Of a stretch of DNA of 64,000 bases, positions 18,095 through 26,695 are shown in pieces. Below the pieces are notes generated by a model. It made no database searches, was not told the origin of the DNA, and saw only the letters and a program-made list of their open reading frames with translations. This DNA comes from JANQMX01 sp965247175 (lineage in GTDB: Bacteria; Pseudomonadota; Alphaproteobacteria; Kiloniellales; DSM-21159), in contig OZ252006.1 of the NCBI GenBank assembly GCA_965247175.1, forward strand, positions 2,542,001 to 2,606,000. Direction: 5' to 3'. Position numbers and translations under genes: made by a program. Each line of letters begins with the position of its first letter. Positions within the stretch are counted from its first letter, which is position 1.

Positions 18095-19561
18095 ATGCAA
18101 AGCCAAAATCGGCCCGAAATTGCCCTTCTGTCGGTCGGCGTGAGCCGCCGCGAGGACGTGCCGGCCTATCAGCAGATTCACGAACAAATCCGGCGCCTCA
18201 TCCTGGAGCGGCGGCTGACCGGCGGTCTGCGCCTGCCCTCCTCCCGCGTGTTGGCCGAGCAGCTGGGCGTCTCCCGCACCACCGCGACGGCCGCCTACGA
18301 CGAGCTTGCCGCCGAAGGCTATGTGCAGTCGCGCCGCGGTGCCGGCGTCTATGTCGCCGCCGACCTGCCGGACGACTACCTCGCTATCCGCCAGCACAAG
18401 ACGGTCTCCGAGAGAGCGCCCGCCGTCTCAAAGGAGAGGCAACCGCTCGACCGGAGCTTCGAGGTCGGCCGACCGGACGCAGAGGCCTTTCCGTCGCGGC
18501 TTTGGTCCCAGCTTCTGGCGCGCAGCGCCCGGCGCGACATGCCGGCACTGCTGCGCGAACCGGCTCCGAACGGTCTGCAGAGTCTGCGCCAAGCGATCGC
18601 TCAGCATCTTCGCGACTTCCGCGGTCTCGCCTGCAACTGGCGCCAAGTTCTGATCACATCCGGCGTGCGCGAAGCCCTGGAGCTGCTCTGCCAAGCGCTG
18701 CTGGCGCCGGGCGCTCCGGTGATCATGGAGGACCCGGGCTATCAGGCGGCGCGGCAGCTCTTTGCCGCCCGCGGCCATGACGTGCTTTCCGTGCCCGTGG
18801 ACGAGCAGGGGCTGGCTGTCGAGCCGGACGGGGCGGCCTTTCAATCCGCCGGCATGGCGCTGGTCACGCCCTCGCGCCACTACCCGCTCGGCATGCCGCT
18901 CAGCGCCGCCCGGCGCTTGGCGCTGCTCGACTGGGCCGACCGGCAGGGCGCTTGGATCATCGAGGACGACTACGACAGCGAGTACCGCTACAGCGGCCGG
19001 CCGCTGGATGCCCTGATGAGCCTCGACCGCAGCGGCCGGGTGATCTACCTCGGCAGCTTCTCTAAGGTCATGTTCCGTGGCCTGCGGCTCGGCTTTCTGG
19101 TCGTGCCGGAGAACCTGGTCGAGCCCTGCACCACGACCCAGAGCAGCCTCGGTCCTCAGGCTGCGCTTGTCGCCCAACCAGCCATGGCCAGCTTCATCGC
19201 TGAGGGCCATCTGGCAACGCACCTGCGCCGCACCCGGCGGCTCTATGCCGAGCGGCTCAAGACCATGCAGCGTATTTTGGCCAACGACTTCTCGGATGCG
19301 CTCGGTCCCCTGCCACAGGACAGCGGCATGCATATCGTCTGCTTGCTGAGCGACGCTCTGAGCGCAGCCTGCGGAGACCGGCAGCTGTGCCGACGCGCGG
19401 CCGAGGAGGGGCTTGTCTTGACCCCGCTCTCGCCGCACTACGTCGGCGCAGAGGCGCGGCAGGGGCTTCTGCTTGGTTTCACGGGGGCGGACGAGGAGAC
19501 CATGGGGCGTGCCGCCGAGCGGCTGCGGGGACTCATGGCCGGGCTGGACGAAGCGATCTAG
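18095..19561 (+). CDS. MocR-type (GntR/aminotransferase fusion) transcriptional regulator
   Basis: A 488-residue fusion. It has an N-terminal GntR winged helix (residues about 20-90: YQQIHEQIRRLILERRLTGG, LPSSRVLAEQLGVSRTT, and EGYVQSRRGAGVYVA) and a C-terminal class I aminotransferase-like domain. The PLP lysine lies in GSFSKVMFRGLRLGFLV, with IIEDDYDSEYRY upstream. PLP or an amine adduct is the likely effector. It faces the PNPOx-like/GNAT pair across a palindrome, and is followed after three bases by an FAD amine-oxidoreductase gene, its probable co-transcribed partner. That makes three amine- or B6-related functions in one locus. Confidence 0.93.
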   Translation: MQSQNRPEIALLSVGVSRREDVPAYQQIHEQIRRLILERRLTGGLRLPSSRVLAEQLGVSRTTATAAYDELAAEGYVQSRRGAGVYVAADLPDDYLAIRQHKTVSERAPAVSKERQPLDRSFEVGRPDAEAFPSRLWSQLLARSARRDMPALLREPAPNGLQSLRQAIAQHLRDFRGLACNWRQVLITSGVREALELLCQALLAPGAPVIMEDPGYQAARQLFAARGHDVLSVPVDEQGLAVEPDGAAFQSAGMALVTPSRHYPLGMPLSAARRLALLDWADRQGAWIIEDDYDSEYRYSGRPLDALMSLDRSGRVIYLGSFSKVMFRGLRLGFLVVPENLVEPCTTTQSSLGPQAALVAQPAMASFIAEGHLATHLRRTRRLYAERLKTMQRILANDFSDALGPLPQDSGMHIVCLLSDALSAACGDRQLCRRAAEEGLVLTPLSPHYVGAEARQGLLLGFTGADEETMGRAAERLRGLMAGLDEAI

Positions 19562-19564
19562 GAC

Positions 19565-20746
19565 ATGACGCAATCCACCTACGATGTCGTCATCATCGGC
19601 GGCGGCGTGATCGGCAGCGCCATCGCCTACTTCCTGGCCAGCGACAGCGGCTTCCAAGGCCGTATCGCGGTGCTGGAGAAAGACCCGAGCTACCGCTTCG
19701 GCTCCACCGGCCGCTCGGCCGGCTCGATCCGCCAGCAATTCTCCACGCCCGAGAACATCGAGATGTCGCTCTTCGGCATCCGCTTCCTCAAGGCGCTGCC
19801 GGAGCATCTCACCGTCGACGGCGATGTGCCCGACGTGCAGTTCCAGGAAAAGGGCTATCTCTTTCTCGCCAGCGAAGATGGCCTCGCGACCCTGCAGGCC
19901 AACCACGCCATCCAGAAGCCACTCGGCGCCGACAACGTCATCCTGACACCGGCGGAATTGGCTGCACGCTATCCCTGGATGTCACTCGACGGTCTGGCCG
20001 CCGGCTCGCTGGGCCTCTCGATGGAAGGCTGGTTCGACCCGGCCAGCCTCTTGAACGCCTTCCGCTTGAAGGCGCGCAGTCTCGGCGCCGACTACCTGGC
20101 GGCTGAGGCGGTCGGCCTGGAGCGCAGCGGCGCAAAGATAGACGCCGTGCGACTGGCCGACGGCCTTACCCTGCGCTGCGGCGCGGTCGTCAACGCCGCC
20201 GGCCCGCGTGCCGCCGAGGTGGCCGGCTGGGCGGGGCTGGCGCTCCCCGTGCGGCCAAGAAAGCGCCAAGTCTTCCAGTTCGCCTGCCGCGAGGACATCC
20301 CCGGCTGTCCCCTTGTGATCGACAGCAACGGCATCTACTTCCGGCCCGAGGGCAGCGGCTTCATCTGCGGCGTCTCGCCGCCGGAAGAGGCGGACCCGGA
20401 CTGCCTGGATTTCGAGATCGATCACAGCATCTTCGAAGAGACGCTCTGGCCGCACCTGGCCATGCGGGTGCCCGCCTTCGAGGCGATCAAGCCGACCGGG
20501 GCCTGGGCCGGGCATTACGCCTACAACACCTTGGATCAGAACGCCATTCTCGGGCTCACGCCCGAGGTGCCGAACCTCTATTTCGCAAACGGCTTCTCGG
20601 GTCACGGCTTGCAGCAAAGCCCTGCGGTCGGGCGGGCCATTACCGAGCTGATCGTGACCGGCGGCTACCAAACGCTGGACCTCAGACGCTTCGGCTATGA
20701 GCGGATATTGCGCAACGCCCCGCTCAAAGAAGCCAACGTGGTGTGA
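19565..20746 (+). CDS. FAD-dependent amino-acid/amine oxidoreductase (DAO family)
   Basis: A 393-residue flavoprotein of the D-amino-acid oxidase / sarcosine-dehydrogenase type. It has an N-terminal dinucleotide motif VVIIGGGVIGSAIAYFLA (residues 8-25) and the FAD-contact region GSTGRSAGSIRQQF, typical of FOXRED1/DadA-like members. Near the C-terminus are NLYFANGFSGHGLQQSPAVGR and a late ELIVTGG. It oxidises a secondary or primary amine; the substrate is not determinable. It starts three bases after the MocR stop, so the regulator and enzyme are one transcription unit. Confidence 0.9.
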   Translation: MTQSTYDVVIIGGGVIGSAIAYFLASDSGFQGRIAVLEKDPSYRFGSTGRSAGSIRQQFSTPENIEMSLFGIRFLKALPEHLTVDGDVPDVQFQEKGYLFLASEDGLATLQANHAIQKPLGADNVILTPAELAARYPWMSLDGLAAGSLGLSMEGWFDPASLLNAFRLKARSLGADYLAAEAVGLERSGAKIDAVRLADGLTLRCGAVVNAAGPRAAEVAGWAGLALPVRPRKRQVFQFACREDIPGCPLVIDSNGIYFRPEGSGFICGVSPPEEADPDCLDFEIDHSIFEETLWPHLAMRVPAFEAIKPTGAWAGHYAYNTLDQNAILGLTPEVPNLYFANGFSGHGLQQSPAVGRAITELIVTGGYQTLDLRRFGYERILRNAPLKEANVV

Positions 20747-20764
20747 GCGGCGGGCGAGCGGGCC

Positions 20765-21364
20765 CTACTCGCTCGTCTTGGTCTCTTCCTCGTCCTCGAT
20801 GCGGTGCTTCAGCATGAAGGGGATCTGCGCCATGATGAAGACGAAGGTGATGGCCATCTGACCGATGGTGTCGAACCAGACCCAGGTCTCGGTGTCCTGG
20901 GTGCGCCAGACCGCCTCGTTGGCCAGCGCCATGACCACGAAGAAAATCGCAAAGCGTATGCTCAGCCCGCGCCAAGCGGCATCGAACATGGGGAAGGCCG
21001 TGTTGAGCAGCATCTTCAGGACCGGCTTGCCGAGCAGGTAGGAGCCGTAGATGACCACGGCGAAGAGCAGCTGCAGGACGGTCGGCTTGATCTTGATCCA
21101 GAATTCGTCCTCGAAATAGAGCGTCAGCCCCCCGAAAATCCCGACCAGACCGGCCGCAACAAGCGGCAGGTAGGGGATGCGGCGGCTGATGAGGTAGCTC
21201 ACCACCAGCGCCGCCAAGGCAGCGACGATCAGGGCCGCCGTCGCGTCGAGAATGCCGTTGCGGTAATAGACCACCAGAAAGACGATCAGCGGCACATAGT
21301 CGGTGGCCGGCTTCAGCCAACCCGGCTCCTTGCGGACCGCCTCCGTGGTCGCCTTGTCGTCCAT
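20765..21364 (-). CDS. yciB: Inner-membrane septation protein YciB/IspZ
   Basis: A 199-residue multi-spanning inner-membrane protein of the YciB/IspZ family, linked to cell-envelope and septum integrity. It has about five hydrophobic helices and the family signatures KPATDYVPLIVFLVVYY, FEDEFWIKIKPT, LLGKPVLKMLL and AWRGLSIRFAIFFV, and a charged C-terminal tail after PFMLKHRIEDEE. It converges on the FAD oxidoreductase gene with 18 bases between stops and lies 21 bases downstream of panE on the same strand, so the two may share a transcript. Confidence 0.93.
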   Translation of the reverse strand: MDDKATTEAVRKEPGWLKPATDYVPLIVFLVVYYRNGILDATAALIVAALAALVVSYLISRRIPYLPLVAAGLVGIFGGLTLYFEDEFWIKIKPTVLQLLFAVVIYGSYLLGKPVLKMLLNTAFPMFDAAWRGLSIRFAIFFVVMALANEAVWRTQDTETWVWFDTIGQMAITFVFIMAQIPFMLKHRIEDEEETKTSE

Positions 21365-21385
21365 TGTCTTTCCTTCCCTACCGGC

Positions 21386-22315
21386 TCAACCGCTCGCCGC
21401 GCGGCCGAGCGCGTGAGGCTGCAGCGCAGTGTAGACCTCTTGGCTGACCGGCGTGTCGACGCCGAGTTCCTGACCGAGCCGCACCACCGCACCAAGCAGC
21501 CAATCGAGCTCCAAGCGGTTGCCGCGTTCCAGGTCCACCAACATGGAGGGCTTGATGGTGCCGGGCAGCTTACCGATGCGCGCGAAGAAGCTCTCCTCCA
21601 TCCCCTCCTCGAAGGGAATGCCCTTGGCCCGCGCCACCGCCAGGGCCTCGCGGATCATGGTCTTCAAGGTCGCACTCTTCTCGTCGTCGCCATGCACCTC
21701 GCCGATGCTGGCGCGGTAGTAAGCGCAGGCCCCGGCACTGGGCGCCAGCGCCACGAACTTCTCCCACAAGGCAACTTCGATGTCGTCGCGCACAATGGCT
21801 TCGAGCCCGGCGCTGCTGCAGGCAGCGTGGAGCGTCTCCTGGCGCCAGCTCTTGCTGCCGTCCATCTCGCCGAAGAGAAAGCGGGCGGTCTCGGAATGAT
21901 GACGTACCACGCCGGGTGCTTCGATGTGGGCCGAGATCTGGGCGATGCCGCCCATCACGTGCTTCTCGCCCAGCAGGCGCGCGAACAGCGGCTCTGCTTC
22001 GATGCCGTTCTGCACCGAGATGACGGCGGTATCGTGCGCCATGAGCGGCCGGATCAAGTCGGCCACCGGCTCGCTGTCCCACAGCTTGGTGCAGACCAGG
22101 ACGATGTCGAAGAGGCCCGCCTGCTCGGCGTTCTCATAGACCTGCGGCACGGGCAGATGCATATCGCCGAGCGGCGAATGGACCTTGAGGCCGTCACGCT
22201 GCATGGCCTCGAGGTGCGCGCCGCGGGCAACGAACATGACGTCGTTGCCATCCAACGCCAGTCGCGCGCCGAAATAGGCGCCGACACCGCCTGCGCCAAC
22301 GATAAGAAAGCGCAC
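21386..22315 (-). CDS. panE: 2-dehydropantoate 2-reductase
   Basis: A 309-residue ketopantoate reductase-family protein, the NADPH step toward pantothenate and CoA. The N-terminus has the Rossmann motif IVGAGGVGAYFGARLA. Other blocks are VLVCTKLWDSE, AVISVQNGIEAE, the catalytic Lys region LWEKFVALAPSAG, and the C-terminal KPSMLVDLERGNRLELDWLLGAV typical of PanE. The start is a GTG (22313-22315). Several PanE-like paralogues act on other 2-oxo acids, so pantoate synthesis is likely but not certain. It is divergent from threonine aldolase. Confidence 0.88.
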   Translation of the reverse strand: MRFLIVGAGGVGAYFGARLALDGNDVMFVARGAHLEAMQRDGLKVHSPLGDMHLPVPQVYENAEQAGLFDIVLVCTKLWDSEPVADLIRPLMAHDTAVISVQNGIEAEPLFARLLGEKHVMGGIAQISAHIEAPGVVRHHSETARFLFGEMDGSKSWRQETLHAACSSAGLEAIVRDDIEVALWEKFVALAPSAGACAYYRASIGEVHGDDEKSATLKTMIREALAVARAKGIPFEEGMEESFFARIGKLPGTIKPSMLVDLERGNRLELDWLLGAVVRLGQELGVDTPVSQEVYTALQPHALGRAASG

Positions 22316-22481
22316 CCTTCACCTCTCGCGCCGCTTGCCTGGAGTGCCCCGGGATATCGGCGAGCGGCGGCCCGCTGTCAACCGAACGCATGGCCGCCGT
22401 TCATCCCGCGATTTCTCCTTGGCCTCGGTGACCGCGCTGGGATTAACTCACGCCTGCCATGGAGGACGCGGAGACCACAGC

Positions 22482-23510
22482 ATGATCAACCTTTTCAGCG
22501 ACACGCAGAGCAAGCCGACCGCCGGCATGCGCCGAGCTATGGCGGAGGCCGAGGTCGGCGATGAGCAGCGCGGAACGGACCCGACGGTCAACCGGCTCTG
22601 CGAGATGTCGGCGGAGTTGATGGGCAAGGAAGCCGCGGTCTTCCTGCCGTCCGGCACCATGTGCAACGAGATTGCCATCCTGGTGCACTGCCGCCCCGGC
22701 GACGAGGTTCTCTGCGACAAGACCTCCCACATCATCCATGCCGAGGGCGGCGGGCCGGCCGCCCTGGCCGGCGTGGTGATGACGCCGCTGGAGGGAACCA
22801 ACGGCGTCTTCACGGCGGAGCAGACGATCGCGGCCACGCGGGAGCGCAACCGCTATGCCCCCCGCACCCGCCTGGTCGAGCTCGAGCAGACGGCCAACCT
22901 GGCCGGCGGCACCATCTGGCCGCTCGCGACCATCTCGGAGGTGGCGGCCGCGGCCCATGAGCGGGACCTGCTGGTCCATATGGACGGTGCGCGCCTGCTC
23001 AACGCCGTGGTTGCCAGCAACGTCTCGGCGGCGGACTTCGCCGCCCCCTGCGACACCGTGTGGCTCGATCTCAGCAAGGGCCTCGGCTGCCCGGTGGGCG
23101 CCGTCATGGCCGGCAGCGCCGAGTTCATCGAGGCCTGCTGGTATTGGAAGCAGCGCCTGGGCGGTGCCATGCGGCAGGGCGGCATCATCGCCGCCGCCGG
23201 GGTCTACGCCCTGGAGCATCACGTGGAGCGGCTGGCCGAAGACCACGCCAACGCCAAGCTGATGGCCGAGCGCCTGGCCGAGCTGCCGGGCATCGAAGTC
23301 AATCTGGATAGTGTGCAGACCAACATGGCCTACTTCGACATTGCCGAGAGCGGTCAGGAACCGTTGCAGTTCCAAAAGGCGCTGGCCGAACGCGGGCTGC
23401 AGGTCAGCCGCATGGGCCCGAGCCGCTTCCGCGCCGTGATGCATCTGGACGTGTCGCGCAGTGATGTGGAGACGGCGGCAGCAACCATCGCCGAGGTGCT
23501 GGTCGCCTAA
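22482..23510 (+). CDS. ltaE: Low-specificity threonine aldolase
   Basis: A PLP enzyme that cleaves threonine or allo-threonine to glycine and acetaldehyde. The 342-residue length is usual. Fold-type I motifs are visible: NLFSDTQSKPTAGMRRAM at the start, FLPSGTMCNE, LVHMDGARLLNA, and the PLP lysine in LSKGLGCPVGAVMAG. The start ATG at 22482 has GGAG eight bases upstream; the open frame extends further upstream but only into non-homologous sequence. It is divergent from panE and followed by a small RHH gene. Confidence 0.94.
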   Translation: MINLFSDTQSKPTAGMRRAMAEAEVGDEQRGTDPTVNRLCEMSAELMGKEAAVFLPSGTMCNEIAILVHCRPGDEVLCDKTSHIIHAEGGGPAALAGVVMTPLEGTNGVFTAEQTIAATRERNRYAPRTRLVELEQTANLAGGTIWPLATISEVAAAAHERDLLVHMDGARLLNAVVASNVSAADFAAPCDTVWLDLSKGLGCPVGAVMAGSAEFIEACWYWKQRLGGAMRQGGIIAAAGVYALEHHVERLAEDHANAKLMAERLAELPGIEVNLDSVQTNMAYFDIAESGQEPLQFQKALAERGLQVSRMGPSRFRAVMHLDVSRSDVETAAATIAEVLVA

Positions 23511-23601
23511 AGAAGCACGGCGATCGGCGCTGCAAATAGCCTCCGAAGTCTGTTATGCTTTTGCGACAAGCAAAAACAAACAAAAGGGAGGCACCCAAGA
23601 G

Positions 23602-23913
23602 ATGTGCCGCATATTCGCTGGCCAGAGCCCCACGAACTACGCCTGCCATACACGCTCCGTGCGTCTTGCCGGACACGTCACCTCGATCCGGCTGGAGGCT
23701 AAGTTCTGGGAAATCCTGGACGAGATCGCCGAAGCGCAGGGCATGACCCTGCCGAAGTTCCTCTCCCTGCTCTACGACGAGGTCATGGAGATCAACCCGG
23801 AGATGCACAACTTCGCATCGCTGCTGCGGGTCTCCTGCCTGAACTATACGCTCGACCGCGCCGGCGTCATGGAGCGCGCCAAAGGCGAGCTGGCAGCCGC
23901 CGCCGCGGAGTAG
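23602..23913 (+). CDS. Ribbon-helix-helix (RHH_4-type) protein
   Basis: A 103-residue protein with the alphaproteobacterial RHH_4 layout. It has the short N-terminal MCRIFAGQSPTNY, then RSVRLAGHVTSIRLEAKFWEILDEIAEAQGMTLPKFLSLLYDEV, with the beta strand and two helices of a ribbon-helix-helix, and a SLLRVSCLNYTL end. These are usually annotated as DNA-binding, but targets are unknown. The start ATG at 23602 follows GGGAGG by ten bases. It stands between threonine aldolase and a glyoxalase on the same strand, with no evident functional link. Confidence 0.88.
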   Translation: MCRIFAGQSPTNYACHTRSVRLAGHVTSIRLEAKFWEILDEIAEAQGMTLPKFLSLLYDEVMEINPEMHNFASLLRVSCLNYTLDRAGVMERAKGELAAAAAE

Positions 23914-24037
23914 CGCCCGACCGCGCCCCCGGCGCGAACAGAAAACGGCGTGTAGTAGCCCGCTACCACCATCCTGCGCAGCTTTGGCCCTAGACTCGGC
24001 CAAAGACCAACAGAATGGACAGAGCGGAGGTACTTCG

Positions 24038-24433
24038 ATGGCGAAAGCCATTCACACCATGATCCGCGTTGCGGATCTGGATAAATCGATCGCCTTCTAC
24101 GACACGGCCTTCGACCTGAAAGTCGCGGAGCGTTTCGACTTCGACGGCTTCTCGCTGGTCTATCTCCGCAATCCGGAGAACGACTTCGAGCTCGAGCTGA
24201 CGTGGAACGACGGTCAGGAGGAGCCCTACACCCACGGCAGCGGCTACGGCCACCTGGCCGTCTGCGTCGAGGACTGCGCAAGCGAACACGAGCGCTTCGC
24301 AAAGGCCGGCCTCAATCCGAACGACGTGAAGGAGTTCCATCGCGACGGCTCGCTGATGGCCCGCTTCTTCTTCGTCCAGGACCCGGACGGCTACAAGATC
24401 GAGGTTTTGGAGCGGCACGGCCGTTACCAGTGA
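24038..24433 (+). CDS. gloA: Lactoylglutathione lyase (glyoxalase I)
   Basis: A 131-residue vicinal-oxygen-chelate protein that converts the methylglyoxal-glutathione hemithioacetal to lactoylglutathione. Both beta-alpha-beta-beta-beta modules are present: HTMIRVADLDKSIAFYD and LELTWNDG in the first, GYGHLAVCVEDC and FVQDPDGYKIEVLER in the second. The metal-ligand positions expected for GloA (H7, E57, H75, E127-like) fall within these motifs. GCGGAGG lies seven bases before the ATG. It is monocistronic or in a loose unit with the RHH gene. Confidence 0.9.
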   Translation: MAKAIHTMIRVADLDKSIAFYDTAFDLKVAERFDFDGFSLVYLRNPENDFELELTWNDGQEEPYTHGSGYGHLAVCVEDCASEHERFAKAGLNPNDVKEFHRDGSLMARFFFVQDPDGYKIEVLERHGRYQ

Positions 24434-24511
24434 TGCGGCATGCCGGACAAATCCGGCAGCACGCCAAAAAACAACACAAAACAATAGGATAAAGAGGAGG
24501 AAACGCGAGAG

Positions 24512-25048
24512 ATGTCTGCAAAAGGCATGAACCGACGCCAGTTTCTGCAGAGCAGCAGCCTGGCGGCCGGCGCGACCGTGGCGGCCACGAGCGGTGCCGC
24601 GGCGCAAGGCATGGGTCTCGAGACGCTGGACGACCACAGCGGCACGACCCTGTTGAAGATGACCCGGGACCTCTATCCCCACGACACCCTGGCGGATGTC
24701 TACTACATGGTCGTGGTCGAGGCGCTCGACGCCGAGGCGGCACGCAACGATGAAGCAGCCAGCCTCATCAACGAAGGCGTGGCCCAGCTCGACGGCGCCA
24801 TGGGCGTCAACTACGTCGAGCTGTCAGAAGGCAACCGCCTCGCCGTCTTGGAAGCCATGCAGAGCGACCCCTTCTTCCAGATGGTGCGCGGCACCACGAT
24901 CGTGGCTCTCTACAACGATCCCCTGGTCTGGCGGCACTTCGGCTACGAAGGCCCCTCCTTCGACTACGGCGGCTACATCGACCGCGGCTTCGACGATCTG
25001 CGGTGGGCCGGCGAGCCCTCCGACGATGCCAGCCCAAAAGCCGGCTGA
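24512..25048 (+). CDS. Tat-exported small subunit of a GMC dehydrogenase (gluconate 2-DH subunit 3-like)
   Basis: A 178-residue protein with a twin-arginine signal (MNRRQFLQSSSLAAGATVAATSGAAAQG, cleavage near residue 32) and a helical body like gluconate 2-dehydrogenase subunit 3 (KMTRDLYPHDTLADVYY, then SDPFFQMVRGTTIVALYNDPLVWRHFGYEGPS). Such subunits escort their flavoprotein partner through the Tat pathway and dock it in the periplasm. The GMC gene follows after 18 bases with a GGAGGGACGACC Shine-Dalgarno. No cytochrome c subunit gene is present. Confidence 0.85.
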   Translation: MSAKGMNRRQFLQSSSLAAGATVAATSGAAAQGMGLETLDDHSGTTLLKMTRDLYPHDTLADVYYMVVVEALDAEAARNDEAASLINEGVAQLDGAMGVNYVELSEGNRLAVLEAMQSDPFFQMVRGTTIVALYNDPLVWRHFGYEGPSFDYGGYIDRGFDDLRWAGEPSDDASPKAG

Positions 25049-25066
25049 CGGAAAGGAGGGACGACC

Positions 25067-26635
25067 ATGGCCAACTACGATCTTTCCGACGACTCCGTCG
25101 TTGTGATCATAGGCTCGGGCGCCGGCGGCGGCACCCTAGCCAACGAGCTCTGCCAGAAGGGCATCAAGGTGGTGCTGCTGGAGGCCGGCAAACGCTACGG
25201 CGAGAACGACTTCGTCAACGACGAGTGGGACTCCTTCGGGCAGCTCTCCTGGCTCGACAAGCGCACGACCTCGGGGACGTGGCGCGTCGCCAAGGACTTC
25301 GCCGGGCTGCCGGCCTGGATCTGCAAGACGGTCGGCGGCAGCACCGTGCACTGGGCCGGCGCCTCGCTGCGCTTCCAGGACCACGAACTCAAGACGCGAA
25401 GCGTCTATGGCGACATCGAGGGCGCGACCTTGCTCGACTGGCCGCTCTCCCTGGCGGACCTTGAGCCCTACTACGACAAGGCCGAGGACAAGATGGGGAC
25501 CACCCGCACCAACGGCATTCCAGGCCTGCCGGGCAACAACAACTTCAAGGTCATGTACGCCGGCGCCAAGCGCCTCGGCTACAAGCACGTCAATACGGGG
25601 AAGATGTCGATCAACAGCCGGGCGCGGAACGGACGGCCCGCCTGCCAGCAAATCGGCTTCTGCTTCCAGGGCTGCAAGTCGGGCGCCAAGTGGTCGACGC
25701 TGGTGACCGAGATCCCAGCCGCAGAAGAGACCGGTAAGCTCGACCTCAGGACCCAGGCACAGGCCTTGCAGATCGAGCACGATGCGAACGGCAAGGTCAG
25801 CGGCGTGCTCTATGCCGACAAAGACGGCAACCAGCAGCTCCAGAAGGCCCGGGTGGTCTGCGTCGCCGGCAACTCGATCGAGACGCCGCGGCTGCTGCTC
25901 AACTCGGCCTCGGCACAGTTCCCGGACGGTCTGGCGAACTCCTCGGGCCAGGTCGGCCGCAACTACATGCGGCACATGACCGGTTCGGTCTACGCCACCT
26001 TCGACAAGCCGGTGAACATGTACCGCGGCACCACCATGGCCGGCATCATCACCGACGAGTCGATCAACGATCCGTCGCGCGGCTTCGTCGGTGGCTATGA
26101 GATGGAAACCCTGTCGCTTGGCCTCCCCTTCATGGCCGCCTTCCTCAATCCGGGGGCCTGGGGACGCGATTTCGCTCAAGCCATGGAAGGCTACGACCAT
26201 ATGGCCGGGATGTGGCTGGTCGGCGAGGACATGCCGCAGGAGTCGAATCGCATTACCCTGCATGAGTCCGAGAAGGACCAGTTCGGGCTACCCGTGCCGA
26301 ACGTGCACTTCGACGACCACGCCAACGACATCGCCATGCGCAACCACGCTTTCAAGCAGGGCAGCGCAGTCTATGAGGCGGTGGGCGCAACGAACGTCTA
26401 TGAAACGCCGCCCTACCCCTCGACCCACAACCTGGGCACTTGCCGCATGAGCGAGAAGCCGCAGGACGGCGTCTGCAACAAGTGGGGCCAGACCCACGAC
26501 GTGGCCAACCTCTTCATCTCGGATGGCAGCCAGTTCACCACCGGCGCGGCAGAGAACCCGACGCTCACCATCGTGACGTTGGCGATCCGCCAAGCCGATT
26601 ACATCGCCGAGCAGATGGGCCAGAAGTCCATCTGA
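25067..26635 (+). CDS. GMC family oxidoreductase (periplasmic sugar/alcohol dehydrogenase)
   Basis: A 522-residue FAD flavoprotein of the glucose-methanol-choline family. It has an N-terminal VVVIIGSGAGGGTLANELCQKG, the mid-protein KTVGGSTVHWAGASLR, then CVAGNSIETPRLLLNS, and a C-terminal THNLGTCRMSEKPQDGV with FISDGSQFTTGAAENPTLTIVTLA. The C-terminal region carries the active-site His and Asn equivalents (THNLGT, NPT). It has no signal peptide of its own and is expected to ride with the Tat-exported small subunit upstream. A strong bidirectional-looking hairpin follows the stop. The substrate is unknown; the electron acceptor must be encoded elsewhere. Confidence 0.9.
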   Translation: MANYDLSDDSVVVIIGSGAGGGTLANELCQKGIKVVLLEAGKRYGENDFVNDEWDSFGQLSWLDKRTTSGTWRVAKDFAGLPAWICKTVGGSTVHWAGASLRFQDHELKTRSVYGDIEGATLLDWPLSLADLEPYYDKAEDKMGTTRTNGIPGLPGNNNFKVMYAGAKRLGYKHVNTGKMSINSRARNGRPACQQIGFCFQGCKSGAKWSTLVTEIPAAEETGKLDLRTQAQALQIEHDANGKVSGVLYADKDGNQQLQKARVVCVAGNSIETPRLLLNSASAQFPDGLANSSGQVGRNYMRHMTGSVYATFDKPVNMYRGTTMAGIITDESINDPSRGFVGGYEMETLSLGLPFMAAFLNPGAWGRDFAQAMEGYDHMAGMWLVGEDMPQESNRITLHESEKDQFGLPVPNVHFDDHANDIAMRNHAFKQGSAVYEAVGATNVYETPPYPSTHNLGTCRMSEKPQDGVCNKWGQTHDVANLFISDGSQFTTGAAENPTLTIVTLAIRQADYIAEQMGQKSI

Positions 26636-26654
26636 CCCTGTCAAACGCAACCTC

Positions 26655-26689
26655 GCGCCCCGGGGCTCCCTCCGGGGCGCTTTTCTTTT
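26655..26689 (+). terminator. Rho-independent terminator
   Basis: GCGCCCCGG (26655-26663) pairs with CCGGGGCGC (26672-26680), then TTTTCTTTT. It lies in the 60-base spacer between the convergent GMC and aspartate aminotransferase genes and serves the plus-strand GMC operon. Confidence 0.9.
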
Positions 26690-26695
26690 GCGTTC

